Source of the DNA: Gammaproteobacteria bacterium
GTDB lineage: Bacteria; Pseudomonadota; Gammaproteobacteria; Steroidobacterales; Steroidobacteraceae
Assembly (NCBI GenBank): GCA_028293765.1
Contig: JAQGOG010000037.1
Location: forward strand, 1-64,000
DNA length: 64,000 bases
Direction of reading: 5' to 3'
A model generated the notes under the pieces. That model was not told where the DNA came from, searched no databases, and worked only from the letters and a program-made list of their open reading frames with translations. A program made the translations under genes and the position numbers. Shown in pieces: positions 45,769 to 55,473 of this stretch; position 1 is the stretch's first letter; each line of letters begins with the position of its first letter.

Positions 45769-46698
45769 GTGCCGGCCGGCGGCCTGCAAGGTGCCCGCGT
45801 CGAGCCTGACAGGGCGGTGGCGTGGCTGCATCGTAGCGTGGCGCTGAGCATCGCCGCTTTATTTGGACCTGATCCCAGGCACGAAGCGCCGTTCGAGCAG
45901 GGCATGGGGCTCATCAACCTGCCGTACGGCATTCCCAACCTGCGCATCGAGAATCCGGAAGCCGCCGCGCATACTCGCATCGGCTGGTTCCGGTCGGTGT
46001 CCAACATTCCCCACGCATTCGCCGTGCAGTCGTTCGTGGCCGAATTGGCGGGGGCGGCCGGACGCGACCACCGCGACTATCTGTTGGAGCTGGTCGGAGC
46101 GCCGCGTCTCATCGATCCGACTACCCTCAAGGACGGCTGGAACTACACTGAATCGCCGCAGCTGTATCCGGTTGACATGGGACGACTGCGCCGAGTGATC
46201 GAGACCGTTACGCGCGAAGCTGGCTGGGGTCGCAAGCTACCTAAGGGCCGTGGACTGGGCTTGGCCGCCCACTACAGCTTTGTCAGCTACACCGCCGCGG
46301 TAGTCGAAGTTACGGTCAGCGAGCAGGGCGAGCTGACGATCCCGCGTGTCGACATCGCCTTTGACTGCGGCCCGCAGGTGAATCCGGAGCGCATCCGGTC
46401 GCAGCTGGAAGGCGCTGTCGTCATGGGGGTGAGTCTGGCGACACTCGGCGAGATCACGTTCAAGAAGGGACGCGTCGAGCAGGACAACTTCCATCAGTAT
46501 CAGGTGACGCGCATCGACGCGGCGCCGCGCGAGATCAGGGTGCACTTGCTACCGACGTCAGACTGGTCGGTGCCGTTGGGCGGCGTGGGCGAGCCGGGCG
46601 TTCCACCGATCGCACCGGCGCTATGTAACGCCATCTTCGCCGCCACCGGCAAGCGCATCCGCCAGCTCCCGATCCGCAATCAGTTGGCGGGCACCTGA
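45769..46698 (+). pseudogene. C-terminal fragment of xanthine dehydrogenase-family molybdopterin subunit (isoquinoline 1-oxidoreductase beta-like)
   Basis: PYGIPNLRIE...[115 protein letters not shown]-terminal two-thirds absent. Confidence 0.82.
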
Positions 46699-46710
46699 GG
46701 TAATGCAAAC

Positions 46711-47604
46711 CTACGCGATCGCGCTTTGAGCGTCGCCTGCATCTTGTGCCGCGAGGCCGCCGATGGCGGCCCAATCGAGGCTGTCGCCGCCCTGGGCGAG
46801 CAGCCGCAGAAACCGATCGTGCAGCAGGCTGCCGAGCGGCAGCGGCACGCGCAGACTTTCGGCCGCCGCCAGCGCTAGCCGGATGTCCTTGTACCCGAGG
46901 GGCGCGGCGAAGGCCGCCGGCTGAAACTTGTTGCCGGCAATCAGGGCGCCGTAGGTCTTGTAAACCGGTGCGGGGAAAATCGTGGCAGTGAGCAGATCCA
47001 CGTAGGCGCCGCGATCGATGCCGGCCTTGCCGACGAGCGCAATGGCCTCGCCCAATGCCTCGATAACGGTGGCCAGCAGGAAGTTGCCGCTGAGCTTGAC
47101 GAGATTCGCGGCTTGAGGCTCTGCGCCGATCGGTATCGTCTTCTGTCCCAACGCAGTGAAGAGCGGCTTGCACGCTTCGACCGCGGCAGCCTCGCCTGCG
47201 GAAACGATGAAGAGCTTTGCAGCCGCCGCTGCATCCGGACGGCCGAATACCGGCGCGGCGACGAAGCGTTGTCCGGCGTCGGCGTGCGCCTGCGCCAGGC
47301 TTTTCGAGAGCTCGACGCTGATTGTGCTCATCGAAATATGGATCGCGCCTCGGGGGAGATTGCCGATGACGCCGTCTTTTGCCAGCGCGACGCGTGAGAC
47401 CGCGGTGTCGTCGGCAAGCATGGTGATAACCGCCTCACCGCGGCAAGCACCGGCAATAGAGGTTGCTTCGCGCGCACCCAACTCGACGAGCGCGCGACGC
47501 TTCTCGGGGCTACGGTTGAATACAGTGACATCGTGCCCGGCCTTCACGAGGTTTGCCGCCATCGCCGAGCCCATGCGGCCCAGCCCGATGAATCCAATCT
47601 TCAT
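46711..47604 (-). CDS. NAD(P)-dependent 3-hydroxyisobutyrate dehydrogenase-family oxidoreductase
   Basis: MKIGFIGLGRMGSAMAANLVKAGHDVTVFNRSPEK, FVAAPVFGRPDAA, NLVKLSGNFLLATVIEALGEA. Confidence 0.93.
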   Translation of the reverse strand: MKIGFIGLGRMGSAMAANLVKAGHDVTVFNRSPEKRRALVELGAREATSIAGACRGEAVITMLADDTAVSRVALAKDGVIGNLPRGAIHISMSTISVELSKSLAQAHADAGQRFVAAPVFGRPDAAAAAKLFIVSAGEAAAVEACKPLFTALGQKTIPIGAEPQAANLVKLSGNFLLATVIEALGEAIALVGKAGIDRGAYVDLLTATIFPAPVYKTYGALIAGNKFQPAAFAAPLGYKDIRLALAAAESLRVPLPLGSLLHDRFLRLLAQGGDSLDWAAIGGLAAQDAGDAQSAIA

Positions 47605-47647
47605 GTGGTCGTCTCCGTAATTTAGGAAGCAGCGGGCTTGTGCCAAG

Positions 47648-47720
47648 CGAATGTCTGAAGGCTGTGCGCGGTCCATTTCCCAGCCATTGCAGTCGCGGTG
47701 TCCTCGGTTACAGGTGAAAT
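47648..47720 (-). promoter_or_regulatory. Module 10: ATTTCACCTGTAAC-N27-GAAATG-N20-CATTCG
   Basis: Upstream of NAD(P)-dependent dehydrogenase ATG 47604. Confidence 0.7.
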
Positions 47721-47754
47721 ACGCATCCCGACCGCTTCGTCGGATTCCGCATGC

Positions 47755-49131
47755 ATAATGCTGACTGCTGGTGGATTCAGCGAGGGTCCCGTCATGCCAT
47801 CTATCCGCGCCACCGGTGCACGGTCCGAGGTCTTGAGCACGCGCTTCACGAGGGGCCTCAAGCCATACGCCCTTATGTTGGTGGCGTTGTGCAGCTCCAC
47901 GGCGATCCGTGCCGGCGACGTCGCGAGCACGCCGGGAGGCTCTCTTGCTCAGCCCAAGTCCACACGGCAGGTTGGCTTTCCAGCGGCAGCAACCGAGGCC
48001 GCGATTCCGACCGACAATCCCCAGACGCCCGAGAAGGTCGCGCTCGGCCAACGGTTGTTTTTCGACGCGCGCCTGTCGGCCGATGGCACGATAACCTGCA
48101 GCACCTGCCATGATCCGGCACGTGCTTTCACTGACGGCAAGCCAGTCTCGGCCGGCATCGGCGGCCGCCTCGGCCAGCGCAATTCGCCCACCATTCTGAA
48201 CGCGCTTTACAACGCGACGCAGTTCTGGGACGGCCGGGTTGAGACGCTCGAGCAGCAGGCGGCGCTGCCGATCGTCAATTCCGTCGAGATGGGCCAGGCG
48301 AACCTCGAGGCCGCCGTGGCAAGCATCGCAGCGATTCCGGAGTACCGGCAGGGTTTCCGGAGCGCCTTCAACTCAACGCCCAATGGACGCGATCTGGTGC
48401 GCGCGATCGCTGCCTACGAACGAACGCAAGTCGCCTTCGATTCGCCGTTCGATCGCTACATCGCGGGCGAGCGCAATGCCATCGATCCGGCCGCGCGGCA
48501 CGGCTGGGAGTTGTTCAATGGCCAGGCCCGATGCAACAAATGCCACGCGTTGAGCGAGGACAAGCGCGATACCACCAACTTTAACGACAACGACTTCCAC
48601 AATATCGGTATCGGGATCATCCGCCACAATGTAGTGGCACTCGCAAAGCAAGCACGGCAGCTCGTTGCCTCGGGCGACACTGCGGCAATCGATCGCGCCG
48701 CGATCCAGACCGACATGTCTGCCCTTGGGCGTTTTCTGGTGACCAAGAAGGAGTCCGACATCGCGTCATTCAAGACCCCGAATCTGCGCAATCTTCTGCT
48801 GACGCCACCGTACTTCCATGACGGCTCGCAGGCAACGCTGTGGGACGTCATCGACCACTACAACAAAGGCGCGGGGCTCAAGAATCCCTATCTGGATGGA
48901 GACATCGTGCCGCTCGCTTTGAGCGAGCCTGATATCGACGATCTCGTCGCGTTTCTGGCGTCCCTTACGAGCCCATCCTACGAGGCAGCGGCAGCCCTCG
49001 AGCTCGCGCGCCAGCGTGAGCTGTCAAAAACGACGCGGCCTCAGCGAGACACGGCTCGCGCGTTCGGACCAAGGCCGACACGACCGAAGCCGCCGACCGA
49101 TACGGGCGTGACCGGGCCTTCCGGCAGGTAA
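47755..49131 (+). CDS. di-heme cytochrome c peroxidase
   Basis: KVALGQRLFFDARLSADGTITCSTCHDPARAFTDG, NGQARCNKCHAL, TPNLRNLLLTPPYFHDGSQATLWDVIDHYNKG; start uncertain. Confidence 0.9.
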   Translation: MMLTAGGFSEGPVMPSIRATGARSEVLSTRFTRGLKPYALMLVALCSSTAIRAGDVASTPGGSLAQPKSTRQVGFPAAATEAAIPTDNPQTPEKVALGQRLFFDARLSADGTITCSTCHDPARAFTDGKPVSAGIGGRLGQRNSPTILNALYNATQFWDGRVETLEQQAALPIVNSVEMGQANLEAAVASIAAIPEYRQGFRSAFNSTPNGRDLVRAIAAYERTQVAFDSPFDRYIAGERNAIDPAARHGWELFNGQARCNKCHALSEDKRDTTNFNDNDFHNIGIGIIRHNVVALAKQARQLVASGDTAAIDRAAIQTDMSALGRFLVTKKESDIASFKTPNLRNLLLTPPYFHDGSQATLWDVIDHYNKGAGLKNPYLDGDIVPLALSEPDIDDLVAFLASLTSPSYEAAAALELARQRELSKTTRPQRDTARAFGPRPTRPKPPTDTGVTGPSGR

Positions 49132-49247
49132 TGCGCCTCCGTATGCCTCGAGGCGGAGGCGCAGCCCAGGTCACCCAAACCGGCTGAAATGAGGGCCGGG
49201 CGTACTAATCACTGGGATCGTTGAGGGCAGCCGCGTAGAGTTACGCT

Positions 49248-50879
49248 ATGCAGCAGCAAGCAAGCGACCTTCCAGCGGATCTGCGCAGCCCCGTCGACGG
49301 ACCCGAAACGGGGGCTGCGGATCTTTCGACACGAGAATTCGACGATAGCTTCGTCCGCGCGCTGCCGGGCGATGCGCAAGAGCGCAATTTCGTTCGGCAG
49401 GTGCCTGGCGCCAGCTATTCGCGTGTTGCGCCTACGCCCGTCGCGGCACCACGGCTGCTCGCTTGGTCGGACGCGTGCGCTGAGCTTCTTAATGTCGCTC
49501 GGCCGCGAAACGACACTGATCCGGTAGTAGAGATCCTCTCGGGCAATCGCGTGCTGCCCACGATGCAGCCCTATGCGGCGCGTTATGGCGGCCATCAATT
49601 CGGCAACTGGGCTGGACAGCTCGGCGATGGGCGCGCGATTACACTTGGCGAGTTGTGCTCGCAGGGCGAGTCCTGGGAACTGCAGCTGAAAGGCGCAGGC
49701 CGTACGCCGTACTCACGTACCGCGGATGGACGTGCCGTGCTGCGCTCCTCGGTGCGCGAATTTCTCTGCAGCGAAGCGATGTACTTCCTCGGCGTTCCCA
49801 CGACGCGGGCGCTGAGCCTGGTCGGTACGGGCGATGTGGTCGTGCGAGACATGTTCTATGACGGCGATCCACGGCCGGAGGCCGGTGCGATCGTTTGTCG
49901 TGTCGCGCCGTCATTCGTCCGCTTTGGGAACTTTGAGATTCACGCCAGCCGCGGCGAGCACGCCGCCCTGCAGCGTCTCGCAGACTATGTCATCGGAAAA
50001 CATTTCCCCGCGCTCGGCACGCCGTCGCCTGAAGTGTATGGGCGCTGGTTCGAGGAGATCTGTAGGCGCACTGCCGTCATGATTGCGCATTGGATGCGGG
50101 TGGGATTCGTTCACGGCGTGATGAACACCGACAACATGTCGATTCTGGGCCTGACCATCGATTACGGCCCGTATGGCTGGCTCGAGGGGTACGATCCAAG
50201 CTGGACGCCGAATACCACCGATCTGCCTGGACGGCGCTACGCCTACGGGCAACAGCCTCAGGTCGCGGCATGGAATCTTGCACGCCTCGCCAACGCGTTG
50301 AGTGCGTTGATCCAGGATGTTGGTGTGCTGGAGCACGGCCTCGAAGTTTACGCCGAGACGTTCACCTCGAGCTGGCGTCGCATGCTTGCGGAAAAGCTCG
50401 GCCTCGCGAGCCTCGACCGGGCGGGCGACGATGCACTGGTGGGCGATCTGTTTGAGGTCCTGCAGCAGACGGAAACCGACATGACGCTGTTCTTTCGGCG
50501 GCTCGCCCTGGCTTCCGCGGAGAATGTCGAACCGTTGCGGCAGGCATTTTATGCTGGTGATGCGCTGAATGAAGCGCATCGGTCGCAGCTCGTCGCGTGG
50601 CTGGCACGCTACGCGGCTCGCGCGCAGCAGGACGGACTCACCGTAGCGCAACGCACGGCCAGCATGAACCGCGCCAATCCAAAGTACGTACTGCGCAACT
50701 ACCTGGCGCAGCAGGCGATCGATGCGGCTAACGCAGGCGATTCATCCTTGATAGAACGGCTGCTGCGCGTTCTGAAGACTCCTTATGACGAGCAGACTGA
50801 GCACTCGGATCTGGCGCAGCGCAGACCCGAGTGGGCGCGCAACAAAGCAGGGTGCTCGGCGCTGTCGTGCAGCTCCTAG
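49248..50879 (+). CDS. selO: SelO/YdiU-family pseudokinase (protein AMPylase)
   Basis: YAARYGGHQFGNWAGQLGDGRAITLGE, WELQLKGAGRTPYSRTADGRAVLRSSVREFLCSEAM, HGVMNTDNMSILGLTIDYGPYGWLE, C-terminal CSS. Confidence 0.93.
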   Translation: MQQQASDLPADLRSPVDGPETGAADLSTREFDDSFVRALPGDAQERNFVRQVPGASYSRVAPTPVAAPRLLAWSDACAELLNVARPRNDTDPVVEILSGNRVLPTMQPYAARYGGHQFGNWAGQLGDGRAITLGELCSQGESWELQLKGAGRTPYSRTADGRAVLRSSVREFLCSEAMYFLGVPTTRALSLVGTGDVVVRDMFYDGDPRPEAGAIVCRVAPSFVRFGNFEIHASRGEHAALQRLADYVIGKHFPALGTPSPEVYGRWFEEICRRTAVMIAHWMRVGFVHGVMNTDNMSILGLTIDYGPYGWLEGYDPSWTPNTTDLPGRRYAYGQQPQVAAWNLARLANALSALIQDVGVLEHGLEVYAETFTSSWRRMLAEKLGLASLDRAGDDALVGDLFEVLQQTETDMTLFFRRLALASAENVEPLRQAFYAGDALNEAHRSQLVAWLARYAARAQQDGLTVAQRTASMNRANPKYVLRNYLAQQAIDAANAGDSSLIERLLRVLKTPYDEQTEHSDLAQRRPEWARNKAGCSALSCSS

Positions 50880-50901
50880 ACGGAATCGGAGCCGACCTCA
50901 A

Positions 50902-51864
50902 ATGCTCGTGCTATCGCATTCCGATCTGGTTGGCCTGCTCCCGCCGCTCGCGTTGGTGGCAGCCGTCGAACAGGCCGCCCGCGACCTGTACAGCGGGCGA
51001 GCGATCGTCCCGAAGCGAGGCCACCTGGATTGGGCGGGCAACACTCTGTTGACCATGCCCGCGGTCTCCGCGAGTGGTTTCGGGGTGAAGATGGTAGCTG
51101 TCGTGCCGGGGAATGCTTCCAGAGGCCTGCCCCTTACGAGCGGCCTCATGATCCTCAATGACGGTGAGACCGGTGCGCCTGTGGCGATCCTGGATGCGGG
51201 GTCACTGACCGCCCAACGTACGGGTGCGGTCGGTGGTCTGGGTGTGAAGTTCATGACTCCGATGAATATCTCTTCGATGGGTATCATCGGCTGCGGAGTG
51301 CAGGGCGCGTGGCAGGTGATCGTCGCGTGCGCGCTGCGGCCCATTCGAGAGGTCTTCTGCGTCTATCGATCGCGAGAGAGCTTCGCGAAGTTCTCCGAAA
51401 CTGTCGGTCGTTACGCCCCCGAAGTTGCGCTCGTGCCGTGTGCGGACGCGCGTGACCTGCTAACCCGAACGGATCTCGTGATCACCGCGACGACGGCGGC
51501 GACCCCCGTGTTGCCGGACGAGCCCGCGTTATTGAAGGGAAAGCACTTCATCAGCGTCGGATCGTTCAAGCCCTCCATGCAGGAATTGCCTGACTCGGTT
51601 TACAGCCTTGCCGGACAGCTGGCTGTGGATTCTGAGCACGCTCGCCACGAGGTAGGCGATGTCATCAATCCGTGCAAGCAGGGTTTGTTGCGGGATGAAG
51701 ATGTCTTTTCTATCGGTGAATGTGTAGTGGGCAGTCGCTCGGTGGATACGACTCTCACGACGGCGTACAAGTCAGTAGGGATGGCGATCTACGACTTATG
51801 CGTGGCGCAGGCGCTGCATCGCGCGGCGCTCGCACGGGGAAGCGGACGCGAGCTCTCTCTTTGA
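50902..51864 (+). CDS. ornithine cyclodeaminase/mu-crystallin family protein
   Basis: GVKMVAVVPGNASRGLPLTSGLMILNDGETGAPVAILDAGSLTAQRTGAVGGLGVKFM, MGIIGCGVQGAWQV. Confidence 0.9.
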   Translation: MLVLSHSDLVGLLPPLALVAAVEQAARDLYSGRAIVPKRGHLDWAGNTLLTMPAVSASGFGVKMVAVVPGNASRGLPLTSGLMILNDGETGAPVAILDAGSLTAQRTGAVGGLGVKFMTPMNISSMGIIGCGVQGAWQVIVACALRPIREVFCVYRSRESFAKFSETVGRYAPEVALVPCADARDLLTRTDLVITATTAATPVLPDEPALLKGKHFISVGSFKPSMQELPDSVYSLAGQLAVDSEHARHEVGDVINPCKQGLLRDEDVFSIGECVVGSRSVDTTLTTAYKSVGMAIYDLCVAQALHRAALARGSGRELSL

Positions 51865-51950
51865 CGACGGCCAGGCCCCGCGCCCGTACGCGTGTGCGGA
51901 CGGGGGCCCAGACCACCTTTCGGTCAATAAGGAGCACTCGTTTGCGGCCC

Positions 51951-52766
51951 TCAAGGGCGTGTGGCGGGAAGTCCAGCCGCAATGGTCTTCGCGCTCGCGC
52001 TGCATAGCGGATGTCCCCAGCCGCTCGCGCTGACGCCCTCTTGCAGGCCAGGTGCTGGAGTAATGTCATACACAATATTGTCGGGGCGGTGCGCATCGCC
52101 ACTCACGCCGGCAGGCACGTGATCGAGACCGAGGCTGCTGCGGGTTCGCCACGCAATGTTGTGGTCTGCGCACGAGCTATCGCCGCTTACCCCAACGGCC
52201 CCGAGCAGAGTGTGCGTACTGTTATATAGAGCGAGTCCACCTCCGAAAACGTTCACACCTCCAATGCGATGCCCGACCATGGGGTCGTTGGGCTGCCCGA
52301 AGTCCGTGGCGGGCCCGCGATACGCCGTCTCCGTGTCCACCGGATTGCTGTGTTGAAGTCCGAAGAGCGAGCCGCCGGGCTGAACGGCGGAGTAGAGGTT
52401 GGCTGTCGACAGAACCAGGGCGGGCAGGCTGAACGAGTTGGCCGTGTTGGCTTTCTGCGCCGAGATCACGCGGCTGCCGGGCCACTGCGAGCCGCGATCC
52501 GACCCGGTGAAGGCGACCGCGCATACCACGCCGTCGCGATTTACCACCGTTGCCCACATGTCCAGATTGAATCCGCCATTCATCTGGTTGCGGGCCGCCA
52601 GCAGCGCGCTCCGTAACGCAGTGTGAGTGGGAAGCCCGGAGCAGCGGCTGGCTATGGGCCCATCGCTCCAATCATCCTCCTGCGGCGCGGCGGCCGCGTT
52701 GGCGGCGAAGAATGTCAGTGATGCGGTGATTGCGATTGGAACAATTCGGAACTTCGTAAGGATCAT
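51951..52766 (-). CDS. secreted GlcG/HbpS-like (DUF336) heme-binding-family protein
   Basis: Signal peptide, NQMNGGFNLDMWATVVNRDGVVCAVAFTG, VGVSGDSSCADHNIAWRTR. Confidence 0.78.
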   Translation of the reverse strand: MILTKFRIVPIAITASLTFFAANAAAAPQEDDWSDGPIASRCSGLPTHTALRSALLAARNQMNGGFNLDMWATVVNRDGVVCAVAFTGSDRGSQWPGSRVISAQKANTANSFSLPALVLSTANLYSAVQPGGSLFGLQHSNPVDTETAYRGPATDFGQPNDPMVGHRIGGVNVFGGGLALYNSTHTLLGAVGVSGDSSCADHNIAWRTRSSLGLDHVPAGVSGDAHRPDNIVYDITPAPGLQEGVSASGWGHPLCSASAKTIAAGLPATRP

Positions 52767-53017
52767 GGTGGCGGTCCTCCTGGTCGAATTGGTTTTTTAC
52801 GCAGGTCAGATCGGCAACGGCGCGCCGCAACGGACCCAAGCCTTCTCGTTATTCGCGTGCCATCGACGATGGCCGTGGTTACGCCGAAGCTCGCGGCTAC
52901 CGGGCGCTCCCCTGGCTGCTTTGGATCATGACAAATTGTTTACCTGACTCGTAGGCATTTCCGTGAAATATTTCCCACTGAGCGTCGCAGCGCGACCGTC
53001 AAAAGAACCATCGCGGC

Positions 53018-54781
53018 GTGCTCGGCGCAACGGCTCGGCGTAATCCGGTTAAGATCACGGTCGACCCGTACGATTCAGGCGCAAATCCGCAAATGATCGC
53101 TCTGCTGGAAGCCCGCCGGGCGGGGCTCTTTTCGCGTAACCAGTGGCTGCAGAACATAGTCGCCGGCCTGATCGTCGGCGTCGTGGCGCTGCCGCTGGCG
53201 ATGGCGTTTGCGATTGCATCGGGCGCCCGTCCGGAGCAGGGCCTGTACACCGCCATCATCGGTGGCGCCTGCGTCTCGATATTCGGCGGAAGTCGCGTTC
53301 AGATCGCGGGCCCGACAGGCGCATTCGTGGCCATCCTCGCCGGCGTCACCGCCAGGTACGGCATTTCCGGCCTCGAAGTAGCGACGTTCATGGCGGGCGT
53401 CATCCTGGTGCTGATGGGCGCCGCGAAGATGGGTGCGGTCATCCGTTTTATCCCCGCACCGGTGATCGTCGGGTTCACAGCCGGTATCGGTGTGATCATT
53501 TTCGTCGGACAGTGGCGCGACTTCCTGGGTCTGCCACCCGTGAGCGGCGAGCATTTTCACGAACGGCTATGGCACCTTCTCGAGGCCCTGCCGCATCTGA
53601 ACTGGCCCACCGCCGCGCTGGCGACCTCGAGTCTGCTGCTCATCCTGTACGTGCCGCGCATCAAAGTCATGGCGCGCCTGCCGGGGCCGCTGCTGGCCAT
53701 GGTCGTTGCGACCTCCATCCAGGCTATTTTCCATCTGCCTGGCGTCGCGACCCTGGGGACCACGTTTGGCGGGATTTCACGGGGCCTGCCTTCCTTCAGC
53801 CTCCCCGATCTCTCGTTGTCGCACGTGATCGCCCTCATTGCGCCGGCGTTCACCATCGCGCTGCTCGGCTCCATCGAATCCCTGCTGTCGGCGGTGGTGG
53901 CCGACGGCATGGCAGGCACCCGGCACGATTCGAACCAGGAATTGATCGGGCAGGGTATCGCCAACATCGTATCCCCGCTGTTCGCAGGATTTGCTGCCAC
54001 GGGTGCCATTGCACGTACTGCAACCAACATTCGTAACGGCGGCACGAGCCCACTAGCCGGCATCACTCACGCGCTCACGCTGGTAGCCGTACTGCTGTTC
54101 CTTGCGCCGCTGGCCTCCAGCATCCCGCTCGCGGCGTTAGCGGCGATTCTGTTCGTGGTCGCGTGGAACATGAGCGAGTTGCATCGATTCGCGGACATGC
54201 TGCGAAAAGCGCCCCGGGCGGATCGCGTCATTCTGCTGATCACGTTCCTGCTCACCGTGTTTGCGGACCTCGTCATTGCAGTCAACGTGGGCGTGATTCT
54301 TGCGGTGCTGCAGTTCCTGCGGCGCATGGCAGAGACTGTCGAAGCCCAGCCGGTGGAGGCCCGCGCGCTCAAAGCGGAGCTCTCCGAGCTGGGAGTGACG
54401 CAGCTGCCGTCACAGATCATGGTGTATGAAATCGCCGGCCCGATGTTTTTCGCGGCGGTCGAGAACTTCCGGCGCCCCTTGCTCGAGACCCGGCCGTACC
54501 CCGAGACGCTGATCATCCGGCTCGATCGGGTGCCGTTCATGGATATCACCGGCATCCAGACACTCCACGAGGTGATTGGCACGCTGCGCAAGCGCGGCGT
54601 TTCCGTTCTGCTCTGCGAGGCCAACGCGCGCGTTTACGCCAAGCTTCAAGCCGCGGGTGTGTTGTCTGGGGGCGCGGACGACGGATATTTCGAATCGTTG
54701 CGGGATGCACTGCTGCGTGCGGGTGTCAGGGGTGGCGCCCGAAACTCGAATTTGAACCAATATAACTCTGTAACACCTTGA
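53018..54781 (+). CDS. SulP-family inorganic anion transporter with STAS domain
   Basis: AGLIVGVVALPLAMAFAIASGARPEQGLYTAIIGG, QIAGPTGAFVAILAG, C-terminal STAS LIIRLDRVPFMDITGIQTLHEVI. Confidence 0.95.
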   Translation: MLGATARRNPVKITVDPYDSGANPQMIALLEARRAGLFSRNQWLQNIVAGLIVGVVALPLAMAFAIASGARPEQGLYTAIIGGACVSIFGGSRVQIAGPTGAFVAILAGVTARYGISGLEVATFMAGVILVLMGAAKMGAVIRFIPAPVIVGFTAGIGVIIFVGQWRDFLGLPPVSGEHFHERLWHLLEALPHLNWPTAALATSSLLLILYVPRIKVMARLPGPLLAMVVATSIQAIFHLPGVATLGTTFGGISRGLPSFSLPDLSLSHVIALIAPAFTIALLGSIESLLSAVVADGMAGTRHDSNQELIGQGIANIVSPLFAGFAATGAIARTATNIRNGGTSPLAGITHALTLVAVLLFLAPLASSIPLAALAAILFVVAWNMSELHRFADMLRKAPRADRVILLITFLLTVFADLVIAVNVGVILAVLQFLRRMAETVEAQPVEARALKAELSELGVTQLPSQIMVYEIAGPMFFAAVENFRRPLLETRPYPETLIIRLDRVPFMDITGIQTLHEVIGTLRKRGVSVLLCEANARVYAKLQAAGVLSGGADDGYFESLRDALLRAGVRGGARNSNLNQYNSVTP

Positions 54782-54914
54782 AATAATTAATTTTTATATG
54801 GAAGTCGGTGCAACCGACAACGGCCTGAATGGCTTGCAAATGTGCGCGCCAGCCCCCAACAATTCACGGCCAAAGACCCCCCCGACATCCCGCAAACGGG
54901 TAGGAGCCGCCGCC

Positions 54915-55388
54915 ATGACCTCTTTCGACCTGAGCCCGCCCACCGAAGCGCAGCGCCGCGAGATCACCGCCGGACTCGATAGCAGCGAGCGTCGCGTCCT
55001 GCTGGAGCATGGCACCGAAGCGGCATTCTGCGGGGTCTTCCTCGACAACAAGAAGGATGGCATCTATACCTGCCGGTTCTGCGGATTGCCGCTGTTCCGC
55101 TCGAGCGCAAAGTTCGACTCGGGCACCGGCTGGCCGAGCTTTTTCAAGCCGTACGATGACGCCCATATCAAGCGCATCCGCGACATCAGCTATGGAATGG
55201 TCCGTGTGGAAGAGGTATGCGCGCGCTGTGGCAGCCACCTTGGGCACGTTTTCCCTGACGGCCCCGCCCCGACCGGAGAGCGGCACTGTCTGAATTCCGT
55301 CTCGCTCTCCTTCACCGACGAGGGCGCGGCGCTACCCGACGTGCTGAAACGTGGCGCACCGGAAGGCGCGCCCGATTCCGCGCATTGA
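54915..55388 (+). CDS. msrB: peptide-methionine (R)-S-oxide reductase
   Basis: GIYTCRFCGLPLFRSSAKFDSGTGWPSFFKP, VRCARCGSHLGHVFPDGP-like, GERHCLNSVSLSF. Confidence 0.95.
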   Translation: MTSFDLSPPTEAQRREITAGLDSSERRVLLEHGTEAAFCGVFLDNKKDGIYTCRFCGLPLFRSSAKFDSGTGWPSFFKPYDDAHIKRIRDISYGMVRVEEVCARCGSHLGHVFPDGPAPTGERHCLNSVSLSFTDEGAALPDVLKRGAPEGAPDSAH

Positions 55389-55473
55389 TGCAGTCGTGTT
55401 GGGGTGTGCGCCTCCTGCCGCTCAAAATTTGAATGTCGTGCGCGTACGCAGATCCTGATCGTGGCGGTACGCG

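Noticed and set aside
3620-47720. Interpreting the modules as sigma-54, RpoE or RpoH promoters
   Set aside because: No GG-N10-GC sigma-54 core; no GGAACTT/TCTGA or CTTGAA/CCCCAT pairing at the right spacing
49165-49200. CGGCTGAAATGAGG before selO
   Set aside because: Single half-site without the palindromic partner or spaced GAAATG
52952-52990. GCATTTCCGTGAAATATTTCCC between the GlcG-like and SulP genes
   Set aside because: Arms are spaced by 3 nt instead of the motif's geometry, and no GAAATG/-10 follows at the fixed distances on either strand
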